Of a DNA stretch of 64,000 bases, positions 35,046-45,048 are shown piece by piece. This DNA comes from Salinibacterium sp. PAMC 21357. Its GTDB lineage: Bacteria > Actinomycetota > Actinomycetes > Actinomycetales > Microbacteriaceae. The stretch lies in NCBI RefSeq assembly GCF_000247645.1, contig NZ_AHWA01000002.1, forward strand, positions 496,001-560,000, written 5' to 3'. Each line of letters opens with the position of its first letter. Positions within the stretch are counted from its first letter, which is position 1. Below the pieces are notes generated by a model. The model saw nothing but the letters and a program-made list of their open reading frames with translations. It made no database searches and was not told where the DNA came from. The translations under genes were made by a program, and so were the position numbers.

Positions 35046-36296
35046 CTAAATAGGGGCGTCCGCTAGCAATCGCCGCACTACGGCATCTGCGAGCAGGCGC
35101 CCTTTTACCGTGAGTTCAATAGTTCCACTCAGGGCAGAGCGGGCATCCACGAGTTCTTCAGCGATCAGCCCAGCGACGGCCTGGCGGCCATCCGCATCCA
35201 AAGTATTGATAAGCAGTCCGTTACGCACCCGTGTGCGCAACAAAACGTGCTCCAAATACTTGCTCGAATCGGCAAGCGTCTCCCGACCAGCCCCCGGCGA
35301 GTGTCCCGCGGCAATACGGTCGGCGTACGCCGCCGGGTGCTTCACATTCCACCAGCGCACACCGCCAACATGGCTGTGAGCGCCAGGGCCAACACCCCAC
35401 CAATCATTACCCAACCAGTAGCCCAGGTTATGCCGACTGGTATTGCTGACCTCAGGATCGTCACTGGCTTTGCCCCAGTTGCTCACCTCGTACCATTCAT
35501 ACCCCGCAGAGCTGAGTTTTTGTTCGGCCAACTCATACATATCGGCTTGAAGATCATCATCGACCGCAGCAACAACGCCGCGACGAATCTGAGCCGCCAG
35601 CTTAGTGCCGGTCTCGATAATGAGCGCGTACGCAGAAATATGATCAGGGTTTTGCGCAATGGCGTGATCGAGTGAACGTTCCCAATCGGCCAGACTTTCG
35701 CCCGGCGTGCCGTAGATCAGATCGAGGCTCACATCCAACCCAACCTCCCGCGCCCACCGCACGACGTGGGGCACGCGGTCGGGATCATGCGTGCGCTCCA
35801 GCGTTGCCAGCACGTGTGGCACCGCCGACTGCATCCCGAACGACACCCGGGTGAAGCCAGCGTCTTTGAGCGCGTGCAAATAATCCCGGTCAACAGAATC
35901 AGGATTCGCCTCGGTCGTGACCTCGACATCCGAAGTGAATCCCCACGTGTCGCGAGCAGCCGCAAGCATGCGGGTCAGATCAGTAACGGGCAAAAGAGTG
36001 GGGGTGCCGCCGCCAAAGAACACCGTCGAAGCTTGGCGCGGTGCAACCCCCGCCTGCGAGAGAACGGTGGATGCGAGTTCCATCTCTGCAACAGCCTCGG
36101 TGGCGTAGTCAGAACGCTTAGCTCCGCGCAGCTCTTCGCTCGTATAGGTATTGAAGTCGCAGTATCCGCAGCGCACCCGGCAGAACGGAACATGGATATA
36201 CACGCTCCACGGCCGGTCTTCGGACCCTACAGCGACACTCTCGGGTAGCGCTCCATCGAGGGGGGCAGGATCGGCAATGGGCAAAGCACCTGGCAC
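35046..36296 (-). CDS. hemW: Radical SAM heme chaperone HemW
   Basis: Radical-SAM protein related to coproporphyrinogen dehydrogenase that delivers heme. The cluster motif is VYIHVPFCRVRCGYCDFNTYT (C-x3-C-x2-C, C39, C43, C46 from the chosen start). GGGTPTLLP, EANPDSVDRDYLHALKDAGFTRVSFGMQS, DLIYGTPGES and the C-terminal HemW domain (EVSNWGKASDDPEVSNTSRHNLGYWLGNDWWGVGPGAHSHVGG) follow. The GTG at 36296 (PGALPIADPAPLDGALPE) is preceded by AGGGGATC. It usually lies just upstream of hrcA, as here on the same strand, though separated by two DUF4870 genes. Confidence 0.93.
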   Translation of the reverse strand: MPGALPIADPAPLDGALPESVAVGSEDRPWSVYIHVPFCRVRCGYCDFNTYTSEELRGAKRSDYATEAVAEMELASTVLSQAGVAPRQASTVFFGGGTPTLLPVTDLTRMLAAARDTWGFTSDVEVTTEANPDSVDRDYLHALKDAGFTRVSFGMQSAVPHVLATLERTHDPDRVPHVVRWAREVGLDVSLDLIYGTPGESLADWERSLDHAIAQNPDHISAYALIIETGTKLAAQIRRGVVAAVDDDLQADMYELAEQKLSSAGYEWYEVSNWGKASDDPEVSNTSRHNLGYWLGNDWWGVGPGAHSHVGGVRWWNVKHPAAYADRIAAGHSPGAGRETLADSSKYLEHVLLRTRVRNGLLINTLDADGRQAVAGLIAEELVDARSALSGTIELTVKGRLLADAVVRRLLADAPI

Positions 36297-36394
36297 GAAC
36301 GGATCCCCTAAACAGCTGTCGACACAAGTGCGCGGCAGCTGGTGCGTGCACGCGCCCCTCAATTGTCGCACCTCACGCGTGAGAGAATGTGACG

Positions 36395-37072
36395 GTGAAA
36401 ACGCACATTCTGTGGGACATCGACGGCACCCTTATCCGAAACTCCCGCGATGGTGCGGCCGTCTACCTCGACGCATTTACCCGAGTCACCGGCGCGCCAC
36501 CCCACCGACTCATTGCGACTCCGCACGGAAAGACAGAAGGGCAGCTGCTCGCCGAGATGCTCGAGCTCAACGGTCATCCGACCACGATGCTCGATGACGT
36601 ACTAACCGAGCTTGATCGACGAACGCAGGCTCTGCACGACACCGGATTCGTGCGAGAAGCCGTAGCCGGAGGGCCGAATGCACTTCACGAAGTTGCGCGC
36701 CGAGGCTGGAGCAATGCCCTCCTGACGGGCAACGGTCCGTTGCACTCCCGCATCAAACTGCTGGCCGCTGGGTACTCCGAGCAGGATTTCGACTGGCAAA
36801 GTTCCTTCTTTGGAGACCGGTCCCCCGACCGGCACCACCTCACCGCGCTCGTTGCTCCCGCCCTTGGCGAAGGGATTCACGTCATCGTCGGCGACACCCC
36901 GAACGACGGTCTCGCCGCTGACTCCGCAGCGCTTCCCTTCATCGCAGTGGCGACGGGAGCCTTCACAGTGGCAGACCTCCGCGACACAAATGCACTACTC
37001 GTCGTTGATGACCTCGTAAACGGACTCGACGACGTGCTCGGCACAATTGCCGAGCTCAGTACGCGCGGCTAG
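36395..37072 (+). CDS. HAD-superfamily hydrolase
   Basis: About 225 residues with the HAD catalytic motif ILWDIDGTLIRNSRDGA (DxDGT), a helical cap, motif II SNALLTGNG, and motif IV VIVGDTPNDGLAADSAALPFIAVATG. It resembles phosphoglycolate-phosphatase-like enzymes, but the substrate is unknown. Two GTG starts are possible (36389 and 36395); the second has better spacing from the GAGAGA purine tract. It is divergent from hemW. Confidence 0.86.
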   Translation: MKTHILWDIDGTLIRNSRDGAAVYLDAFTRVTGAPPHRLIATPHGKTEGQLLAEMLELNGHPTTMLDDVLTELDRRTQALHDTGFVREAVAGGPNALHEVARRGWSNALLTGNGPLHSRIKLLAAGYSEQDFDWQSSFFGDRSPDRHHLTALVAPALGEGIHVIVGDTPNDGLAADSAALPFIAVATGAFTVADLRDTNALLVVDDLVNGLDDVLGTIAELSTRG

Positions 37073-37084
37073 AAAACTGCAGCT

Positions 37085-37677
37085 CTAGGCCGCAGGAATA
37101 CTGCCAGAGAGGGCACGCAAGTAACGGCCAACCACGATGTACTGCATCAACCGCAGTGCCGGTGACAACAGCATCCACTTCGTTGACGATGGTCGCGAAA
37201 ACGAGCGAACCGTAATCCACACCGAATTGTCATCACGGCGTTCGATCATGAACGATTCTTCGCCGCGTAATGGATGCCCCTCAAGCGTTCCGTAGGCAAA
37301 GCCCGCAACCTTGGGCTGGTCACGACATAGACCACACGCACGGGTTCGTGAGCGGTAAAGCGCCCACGCCCCACCGAAAGAACGATCGTGTCACCGGGCC
37401 GAACCTCCGGATGAGCATCGTCATCGTGTGACAAGTCGAGCAAATTGCCAAGCGGATCACGGGGCAAAAGCGTCACCCCAAAACCGCTACGACGTTTCAC
37501 ACCCCACGTCAGAATTTGCTGATGCGCAAAGTTCCAACGCTCATCACCATGACCGATGCGAGCGCTTCGCTCAACGCGACGAAAGCCCACCGGAGGAAGA
37601 ACCGTAAAAGTGCTGCCGCGCGTGGCACCTACCGCGCCGTACGTAACAGGCGCATTGGGGTAGGTGCGAGCATCCAC
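37085..37677 (-). CDS. DUF1990 family protein, frameshifted
   Basis: Starts with GTG at 37677, 6 nt after lepA: DARTYPNAPVTYGAVGATRG, then FRRVERSARIGHGDERWNFAHQQILTWGVKRRSGF and PVRVVYVVTSP, which is the DUF1990 N-terminal pattern. The frame then ends in a short abnormal tail at 37246. In the next frame the expected C-terminus follows (KVAGFAYGTLEGHPLRGEESFMIERRDDNSVWITVRSFSRPSSTKWMLLSP, then LMQYIVVGRYLRALSG) to TAG at 37085. One base is missing at 37313-37314 (AGC-CC-AAG). The repaired length of about 197 residues is normal. Function of DUF1990 is unknown. Confidence 0.82.
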
Positions 37678-37683
37678 TTTCGT

Positions 37684-39551
37684 CTACTTCTTCTCTTTGC
37701 CGGCTTCGACTTCACCAGACAACGCTGCAATGAAAGCAGCCTGCGGAACCTCGACGCGCCCCACCATTTTCATGCGCTTCTTGCCCTCTTTTTGCTTCTC
37801 GAGGAGCTTGCGCTTGCGACTGATATCGCCGCCGTAACACTTAGCCAACACGTCTTTGCGCATCGCCCGAATCGATTCACGAGCGATGATCTTCGAGCCG
37901 ATCGCTGCCTGAATGGGAACCTCAAACTGCTGACGCGGAATCAGTTTCTTCAAGCGTTCGGTCATCAGCACGCCGTAGGCATACGAATTATCGCGGTGCA
38001 CGATCGCGCTGAAAGCATCAACAGCTTCACCCTGGAGAAGAATGTCGACCTTCACGAGGTCGGCTTCCTGATGTCCACTTGGCTCATAATCGAGGCTCGC
38101 ATAGCCCTGCGTTCGGCTCTTCAGGTGGTCAAAGAAGTCGAAGACGATCTCACCGAGCGGCATCGTGTAGTGAAGCTCCACACGGTCAGTACCCACATAT
38201 TCCATGCCCTGCATGGTGCCGCGGCGCGACTGGCAGAGTTCCATAACCGTGCCGACGAAATCCTTCGGTGTAAGAACGGATGCTTTCACCATCGGCTCGC
38301 TCACACTAGCGATCTTGCCGCCGGGGAACTCGCTCGGGTTCGTCACGGTGGTGAACTTCTTGTCGTCGCCCATCACTTCGTAAATAACCGACGGCGCCGT
38401 AGCGATCATGTCGAGATTGAACTCGCGTTCGAGCCGTTCGCGCACAATCTCCAAGTGCAGCAGCCCCAAGAATCCGCAACGGAAACCGAAGCCAAGAGCA
38501 ACAGACGTCTCAGGCTCGTAAACCAGCGCAGCATCCGAGAGTTTCAACTTGTCGAGAGCCTCGCGCAGCACCGGGTAGTCGGAACCATCAATCGGGTACA
38601 GACCCGAGAAGACCATCGGCTTCGGCTCGGAATAGCCCTTGAGCGCAACCGTAGACGGCTTGGCAAAGTTGGTGACGGTGTCGCCAACCTTGCTGAGGCG
38701 CACATCCTTCACACCGGTAATGAGATAACCAACCTCACCAACGCCGAGACCCTTTGTCGGTGTCGGTTCCGGTGCGCTCACGCCAATCTCGAGCAATTCG
38801 TGAGCCGACTTCGTCGACATCATCATGACCTTTTCGCGCGGCGTCATCTTGCCGTCAATCATGCGAACGTACGTAATAACGCCACGGTAAGCGTCATACA
38901 CCGAGTCGAAAATCATTGCGCGGGCCGGAGCATTCGGATCGCCGACGGGAGCAGGAATTAGCCGCGTCGCCTCGTCAAGCAACTCAGAAACACCAACACC
39001 CGTTTTGCCAGAGACCCGAAGAACTGTCGACGGATCGCAGCCAATCAGGCCAGCAATTTCATCGGCATACTTCTCAGGATCAGCAGCGGGCAAATCGATC
39101 TTGTTCAGCACCGGAATGATCGTGAGATCGTTTTCCATCGCCAAATAGAGGTTGGCCAGAGTCTGCGCCTCGATGCCCTGTGCCGCATCAACCAAAAGAA
39201 TTGCGCCCTCGCAGGCAGCCAACGATCGCGAGACCTCATAGGTGAAGTCAACGTGACCAGGCGTATCAATCATGTTCAGCGCATACGACTGCTCTTTGCC
39301 GTTCTCATCAGTGAGAGCCCACGGCATTCGAACAGCCTGGCTCTTGATAGTGATGCCGCGCTCACGCTCGATATCCATACGGTCGAGGTACTGGGCCCGC
39401 ATATCGCGGTCGCGACAACCCCCGTGACCGACAGCATGCGGTCAGCGAGGGTGGACTTGCCATGATCGATATGCGCAATGATGCAAAAGTTGCGGATAAA
39501 CGCAGGATCGGTCGAAGCAGGCTCAAGTGTGTAAGAGGCGCGAGGAGACAT
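37684..39551 (-). CDS. lepA: Elongation factor 4 (LepA), frameshifted
   Basis: Ribosome-associated GTPase. From ATG 39551: [27 protein letters not shown] (G1). The frame then fails at 39415-39416; the next frame continues [32 protein letters not shown] (G2), [16 protein letters not shown] (G3), NKIDLP (G4), domains II-III, and the LepA-specific C-terminal domain (ending [24 protein letters not shown], then a short Lys-rich tail). One base is missing: GTT-GT-CGC fits GTT-GTC-CGC. The repaired protein is about 622 residues, normal for LepA. The DUF1990 gene follows after 6 nt. Confidence 0.93.
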
Positions 39552-39640
39552 CCTCCCGATTCTCCCACGAGACCGACGATCCTGCGCGCACCCGAGCTAA
39601 ACGACAGGCCAAAGCAGGGCTCGCGGGCGCTCGCGCGCTA

Positions 39641-40045
39641 CTAAAACGCTCCAAGAAAAAGAAACGGCAACGAAATGAGTGCGCCAACAGCGACAATCGC
39701 GACCCAGCCGAAAGCGGCGATACACGCCAAAACAATGCCCCAGATGGAAAAATTGCGCCCCGCCGGTTCATCGCGCAGCCCGAACACACCCAAAATAACG
39801 GCCGCGAGGGGAACGACGACGGTCTGAGCAAATACCAACGAAGCAATCCCCAAGCTCAACGCAAGAATGCTCATTGTGCGCGACGAGCGAGGCGCCACAG
39901 TCGGAGTAGCGGAGCCAGCAGGCTCAGCGGATGGAGTTGCCCCGGCGGTCGGGGCTGGTTCCGCGCTTGAGTCGGTCTCATCGCTCGGAGCGAGCACCAC
40001 AGTGGAGGAAGCGGCCAGCGAATCAGAAACAGTTGAAGAAGTCAT
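39641..40045 (-). CDS. DUF4190-type two-helix membrane protein
   Basis: A 134-residue protein from ATG 40045. The N-terminal ~60 residues are low-complexity Ser/Ala/Pro/Glu (DETDSSAEPAPTAGATPSAEPAGSATPTV). SRTMSILALSLGIASLVFAQTVVVPLAAVILGVFGLRDEPAGRNFSIWGIVLACIAAFGWVAIVAVGALISLPFLFLGAF follows, with two to three helices and the LGxxGL-R-E-AGRxFSIWGI signature of DUF4190-like proteins. Function is unknown. Same strand as lepA, 89 nt upstream. Confidence 0.75.
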   Translation of the reverse strand: MTSSTVSDSLAASSTVVLAPSDETDSSAEPAPTAGATPSAEPAGSATPTVAPRSSRTMSILALSLGIASLVFAQTVVVPLAAVILGVFGLRDEPAGRNFSIWGIVLACIAAFGWVAIVAVGALISLPFLFLGAF

Positions 40046-40240
40046 ACCTAGAGCGTAGGAAAAGGTACCAACGCGAGGAATCGGGATAACCCCCGAACCC
40101 AGTAGCGGAAAACTAGCGCCCGGCCCGTCAGTGCCACTAGATCTCGCCGACATGCGGCGCTGCATGGCGTGGCACGAAATCAGAAAAGCCCCGCTGCCCT
40201 AAACTGCAGGAGCAGGACAACCGCAATCTGGGGATGCTCG

Positions 40241-40400
40241 GCAATTGCTATAGCTCCACCGGAACCGAACAAACGTAGTTTGCTCGGCGCTGGGGTCGCA
40301 CAATTGCTGCGCAATTGCTATAGCTCCACCGGAACCGAACAAACGCAGTTTGCTCGGCGCTGGGGTCGCACAATTGCTGCGCAATTGCTATAGCTCCACC
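40241..40400. repeat. 70-bp tandem repeat, 2.3 copies, upstream of rpsT
   Basis: Units at 40241-40310 and 40311-40380 differ at one base only (T versus C at unit position 36), and a 20-bp partial third copy follows at 40381-40400. Each unit contains a hairpin CCGAACAAAC-GNA-GTTTGCTCGG with one mismatch, and GCAATTGC palindromes near its ends. The near identity implies a recent duplication. Otherwise the interval 40046-40539 has no gene. Confidence 0.93.
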
Positions 40401-40413
40401 GCGCTGGTAATGT
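40385..40413 (+). promoter_or_regulatory. Putative rpsT promoter
   Basis: TTGCTA (40385-40390) and TAATGT (40408-40413) have an exact 17-bp spacer. The -35 hexamer lies inside the partial third copy of the 70-bp repeat and the -10 lies just outside it. The implied leader of about 120 nt contains a stem-loop CATATGGTTC/GAACGATATG around a TTCGTC loop, which could serve S20 autoregulation. Confidence 0.5.
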
Positions 40414-40539
40414 TGCCTGTTGGCTTATGCATATGGTTCTTCGTCGAACGATATGCGCTTCGCGGCCGGGAATCAGAACATCGATTCTCTTCCACGGCCG
40501 CCCACTATCTCTGATCCACAAACAAGAAAGCACATACAC

Positions 40540-40800
40540 GTGGCAAATATTAAGTCGCAGATCAAGCGCATTGGTACCAACAAGAAGGCTCAAGACCGCA
40601 ACCGCCAGGTCAAGAGCCAGGTCAAGACTGCTATCCGCGCAACGCGCGCAGCAATCAAGGCTGGCGACAAAGACACCGCACTCGCGAACCTGAAGGTCGC
40701 CGCGAAGTCGCTCGACAAGGCAGCCGGCAAGGGCATCCTGCACAAGAACCAGGCAGCGAACCGCAAGTCGTCCATCGCCAAGCAGGTCGCAGCACTCTAA
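40540..40800 (+). CDS. rpsT: 30S ribosomal protein S20
   Basis: An 86-residue basic protein starting at GTG 40540: [42 protein letters not shown]…[20 protein letters not shown], the classic S20 pattern. ACAAGAAAG precedes the start. It is the only plus-strand gene in a long minus-strand stretch and stands alone between the DUF4190 gene and holA, as is typical for actinobacteria. Confidence 0.97.
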   Translation: MANIKSQIKRIGTNKKAQDRNRQVKSQVKTAIRATRAAIKAGDKDTALANLKVAAKSLDKAAGKGILHKNQAANRKSSIAKQVAAL

Positions 40801-40830
40801 ACATTTCTGATCGGCACACCGCCGAACACA

Positions 40831-40867
40831 ACAAACGCCCCCACCGTTCGCGGCTGGGGGCGTTTGT
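40831..40867. terminator. Terminator between convergent rpsT and holA
   Basis: ACAAACGCCCCCA (40831-40843) and TGGGGGCGTTTGT (40855-40867) form a perfect 13-bp stem with an 11-nt loop. CGTT follows on plus, and the stem's own A/T ends give TTTGT on both strands, so it can act in both directions. Confidence 0.85.
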
Positions 40868-40926
40868 CGTTAAGCCGTTCAGGTCACGCGAAGTGCCAAG
40901 TCAGCCGAGTCGGACGAAACGGCCGA

Positions 40927-41955
40927 CTAGTGGTTACCGCGAGCCGCAACGATAGAGATCATTCGTTCTAGAGCAAAGACGGGGTCGCGCCCCAAACCTT
41001 TGATTTGGGCATCGGTGTCGGCAATCGCCTCAATGGCAGTGCCAAGACCCGCGTCGTTCCAGCCCCTGAGATCTTTCATTGCCCGATCTGCCTGCCAGGG
41101 CGCCATCCCAAAGGTTTTCGCAGCCTGGCCAGAAGACATCGAGCCACCGGAAAGTTTTGCCATGGTGCGCAACTTTGACGCAAAGGCAGCAACGATCGGA
41201 ACCGGATCTGCGCCGGAGGCCAGAGCGTGACGAAGCAAGACAAGCGCTTCGCCAGAACGACCGGCGATTGCTGAGTCCGCAACCTTGAATGCGCTCGTTT
41301 CGACGCGCCCCGAGTAATACCGGGCGACTGTTGCTTCATTAATCTCATCCGCATCGTCGGCAATGAGCTGCTGGCAAGCGGCAGCAAGTTCCGCCAGATC
41401 GGCAGAAAAGGCAGACACGAGCGTGCGGAGCGCGCCCGGTGTCACTCGTCGACGCTTGGAGGCGAATTCTGCAGCCGCAAATTCGTACTTTTCTGTATCT
41501 TTTTTGAGATCGACACATATCACTTCGATACCGCCGCCGTTGCCCGCCCGGATGGCGTCGAGCAGCTTTTTGCCACGGACTCCCCCGGCGTGACGCAACA
41601 CCACATAGGTGTCCTCAGCAGGAGCATCCAAATACTTCACCGTCTCGGTGATGAAAGCGTCAGTGCACTTTTCGACGTTGGTGATGCGGATCATTCGCGG
41701 CTCGCTGAAGAGCGACGGGCTCGCCAAACTGATGAGCTCTCCCGGCGCATACTGATCTGCCTCGAGATCGCTCACTTCGAGACTGGGATCTTCTACTTTG
41801 AGGGTGTCGCGAAGCAACCGGATTGCCCGGTCGGCAAGAAAGCCTTCTGTGCCGCTAACCAACACAATGGGCGCCGGGCGCACGTTGTTCCACGTCAACT
41901 GGGGAATAGCGACTTTCGACTTTGCCGACGATCGTGCTGGGGGCTTACCGGCCAC
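40927..41955 (-). CDS. holA: DNA polymerase III subunit delta
   Basis: Clamp-loader delta subunit that opens the sliding clamp. About 342 residues: PIVLVSGTEGFLADRAIRLLRDTLK, LEADQYAPGELISLASPSLFSEPRMIRITNVEKC, and a C-terminal helical domain (YYSGRVETSAFKVADSAIAGRSGEALVLLRHALASGADPVPIVAAFASKLRTMAKLSG). The GTG at 41955 is chosen over the TTG at 41967 because TTGAGGAG itself is the ribosome binding site, 5 nt upstream. It follows comEC by 31 nt: comEA-comEC-holA is the conserved order. Confidence 0.94.
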   Translation of the reverse strand: MAGKPPARSSAKSKVAIPQLTWNNVRPAPIVLVSGTEGFLADRAIRLLRDTLKVEDPSLEVSDLEADQYAPGELISLASPSLFSEPRMIRITNVEKCTDAFITETVKYLDAPAEDTYVVLRHAGGVRGKKLLDAIRAGNGGGIEVICVDLKKDTEKYEFAAAEFASKRRRVTPGALRTLVSAFSADLAELAAACQQLIADDADEINEATVARYYSGRVETSAFKVADSAIAGRSGEALVLLRHALASGADPVPIVAAFASKLRTMAKLSGGSMSSGQAAKTFGMAPWQADRAMKDLRGWNDAGLGTAIEAIADTDAQIKGLGRDPVFALERMISIVAARGNH

Positions 41956-41986
41956 GAGACTCCTCAATTAGAACTGCCACCCCAGC

Positions 41987-44391
41987 CTATCCCTGCCCGC
42001 TGACGTGCCGTTCCGACCACACGCGAACCGCACCAGGCTCGCTTGCCGGCGACACCAATACAAGTCCATCGGTATCGCTTCGCACTGCCATGATTCCGGC
42101 ATCGTCGAGCATGCTCAACGCATCGGTGGTGGGATGACCGTAGCCGTTTTCGGCACCAACGCCCACCAAACCCACAGTCGCGTTGAGCGCGACGTAGAGG
42201 GGCGGAAACTGATCGGCAGAACCGTGGTGGCTGACTTTGACGACATCGACTTCTGGCAGCCGGTGTTCGCCAAGAAGTCTGCTTTGTGCACTCTCGCCAA
42301 GGTCACCCAGAAATACCGAGCTTAAGCATTGCCGCTCACAATCGGGGCGGGGCAGAAACTCCACAACAACGCTCGCGTCGTTGCCGGGGTCAATGCCGGC
42401 AAGGCGCTCCCCCGGCCACAGCACTCGCCACTGCAGCTCACCGAGCTCGCCCCGATCTCCCGTGCTCACCGGAAGAACCTCAGCGTCGGCAACCTCAAAC
42501 GACCTGAGCAGCTCGATATCGGAAGCTGAGCCCGTTGGCCCAACCAGCACAGTCTCCGCCCGCCCGATTACTGCTTCCGCCCCACCCACATGATCATGGT
42601 CAAAGTGTGTAAGCACCAGAAGATCGATGCGAACGATGCCTAAACGGCTGAGACACGACGCGAGGAGTTGCGGATCTGGCCCCGTGTCGATCAGTGCGAT
42701 TCGATCCCCGCTGCGCACCACCACCGCGTCTCCTTGGCCCACATCACATTGAGCAAATTGCCAATCCTTAGGCCACGAAAGTGCCGCGCTCAGGCCCAGG
42801 CCCGCCGATGCCGAGGCCACGACTGTGGTGACGACCAGAAGCGTGCCGAGAGCGCGACCACGCCACGGCTGTTTCATCACCAGAGCCGCCAGCAACAGCA
42901 CGGTAAGGATACTGAGGGCGGCAACCCCGAGCCAACCCTCCCACCACGGAATACGCGTTCCCGGAGCCTCAGCAAAGAAGGTTGCCACGGCAGCCACCCA
43001 CGCGGATGGCAACCATGCGATCCACATCAGCCCAATGCCTAGCCAAGGAAGCACAGTGAGCGCTACACAGGCCGCCAAACCGACCACTGTGGCCACCGGA
43101 GCTGCCGGAGCAGCGAGTACGTTCGCGACTACCCCGTAGGTGGGCAGGGTGGGCTGCAGCAGCAACAAGATCGGCTGGCAGGCAAGTTGTGCCGCCAGCG
43201 GCACGGCGATAACAAGCGCCAGCCAGCGCGGCACCCACCGCCCGAGTAGCTGAGCCAGCGGCTCGGCGAAGAGCAGCAGCCCCGCCGTTGCGAGACAGAC
43301 AACGCAAAAGCAAAATTTCGCGATAGCCATGGATCAAATACCAGCAAGCTAATCGCCGCCAGTGAGAGCACGGCCATTCCGCGCATCGGGCGCCCGCTTG
43401 CCAACGCGATGAGCACCAGCGTCGCCATCAGGGCCGCGCGCAGCACGCTGGGATCGGGAGTCACCACAACCACGAACGCGAGAAGCACCAGCACCGAGAG
43501 CCCGATTCTCAGCACTCGATGAGCGCCAAGCCTGCCGCCGAGAGCCATAATGAGGCCAACGACGATCGCGCAGTTTGCGCCAGACACGGCAGTCAGGTGG
43601 CTCAATGAGCTGGTCTTCATCGCAGCATCCAACTCCTCGCTAACAGCCGAAGTGTCGCCGATCGCGAGCCCGCCAAGAAGCTCGCCACCACCGCCGGGGA
43701 GCACCCGGACGGCCGAAGCAAAGGTGTGCCGTAACTGATTGGCCCACTCAATTGACGCGGAGGGATCGGCACGCCAGACCGGATCCTCCGACGCAAAAAC
43801 CAGCACCGCTCGCCCATCTCCCGGCCCTGTGGCCGTGAGCGTTGCCGCCACCGAGAACTCGACCCCGATTCCCCACTGCACGCTAGCGGCAGATTCGTTG
43901 GTGGTGGGTTCGTGAGCGGTCTGCTCGCTGGCTGTAGCATCACTGGCCGTCGAGTCGCCAGACGCATTGCCCCCGAAGCGGTCGCTGTCGCGAAATATCA
44001 GCGCGGGCGAACTCAGCGCCACTGACTGTCCGTCAACGATTAGCGACGACAGCTGAGCCTGAAAGTAGTCAGCATCGCCCGTCACCGCTGACGTAGTTGT
44101 GCCCCAGACCTCCACGGGAGCGTGACGAGCAGCCAACTCGCTCAACGCCGCAGGCTGGCGGGACTCCGTCTGAACAGCGACCGAGGTTGAACAAAGCGCC
44201 GCGAGAGCGCAGGCGAGGGCCACGCTGGCCATCAGTGGGCGGCGCGAAAGCACCGCGGTGGCGGACGCAGCACCAGCAGCAAGCCACAGCACAATGGTCG
44301 CTCCGATGGCCAGCGAGGGAACACCGATCAGGAAGACCGCGACTAACCACGCCATCGCCACTGGCAGGCTAAGTCTCAGATCAAGATTCAT
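41987..44391 (-). CDS. comEC: ComEC/Rec2 competence membrane protein, frameshifted
   Basis: DNA-uptake channel protein. The N-terminal part has membrane helices and the Competence domain (LGGLAIGDTSAVSEELDAAMKTSSLSHLTAVSGANCAIVVGLI) up to DPWLSRNFAFALSVS. The frame then breaks at 43292-43293, and the next frame continues ATAGLLLFAEPLAQLLGRWVPRWLALVIAVPLAAQLACQPILLLLQPTLPTYGVVANVLAAPAAPV and a metallo-beta-lactamase-like domain (DVGQGDAVVVRSGDRIALIDTGPD, LVLTHFDHDHVGGAEAV, KVSHHGSADQFPPLYVAL). One base is missing (GTC-TC-GCA fits GTC-TCG-GCA). Repaired length is about 801 residues. It overlaps comEA by 4 nt. Confidence 0.9.
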
Positions 44392-44987
44392 ACGGTGATC
44401 AACTCGCGGAGCCCCTCGAAGGTTTTGTCGCCGATGCCGGAAACACCGCGCAGGTCATCGATGCTGGCGAACCGACCATTGGCCTCACGCCATGCCAGAA
44501 TTCGAGCCGCCATCGCCGGGCCGACGCGAGGCAGAGTGTCGAGCTCAGCGGCGTCTGCCGTGTTCAGATTCACGCGCGGATCGGATGCCGCAGCATCCGC
44601 CGCCAACTCGCCCACTTCGGGCACCGAGAACTGTTCGCCATCGGTCAGCAGCCGCGCGAGGTTGAGTTCGTCGCGATTTGCGGATTCAGTGAAGCCGCCA
44701 GCCGCAGCAATCACGTCTATGACGCGAGAACCATCGGCCAGTTCGAATAGGCCAGGTCTGGCAACGGCCCCGGTAACGTGCACAAAAACCGAGGGTGAGC
44801 TGATCGAGAACCCATCAGCGGTCCCCGCGGACGTGGACTGGCTATCTCGGGCGATCTGCGCCGACTCCGGTCGCGCCGTGAGCGCTGCGGCCAGCACGGC
44901 ACAGCCGAGCGCGACCAAAACAAGCACAACGACGGCGCCAACGCGCAACCGTAATCGGGCACGCCTAGCCTGCTCAAACTCTTCCAC
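44388..44987 (-). CDS. comEA: ComEA-family DNA-binding competence protein
   Basis: A 199-residue protein: a single N-terminal membrane anchor (LRLRVGAVVVLVLVALGCAVLAAAL), an SLBB domain (VFVHVTGAVARPGLFELADGSRVIDVIAAAGGFTESANRDELNLARLLTDGEQFSVP), and a C-terminal double helix-hairpin-helix (RVNLNTADAAELDTLPRVGPAMAARILAWREANGRFASIDDLRGVSGIGDKTFEGLRELI) for DNA binding. Starts with GTG. With comEC it forms a DNA-uptake operon; no pilus genes are in the window. Confidence 0.93.
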   Translation of the reverse strand: MEEFEQARRARLRLRVGAVVVLVLVALGCAVLAAALTARPESAQIARDSQSTSAGTADGFSISSPSVFVHVTGAVARPGLFELADGSRVIDVIAAAGGFTESANRDELNLARLLTDGEQFSVPEVGELAADAAASDPRVNLNTADAAELDTLPRVGPAMAARILAWREANGRFASIDDLRGVSGIGDKTFEGLRELITV

Positions 44988-45048
44988 GCACAGAAACTAC
45001 GCGCGCCCTCGAGCCGACAGCGCACGTAGTTTCGAAGTGTGGAGTTCG

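Noticed and set aside
41955-41967. holA start at TTG 41967
   Set aside because: TTGAGGAG serves as the ribosome binding site for the GTG at 41955, which also fits the protein start better.
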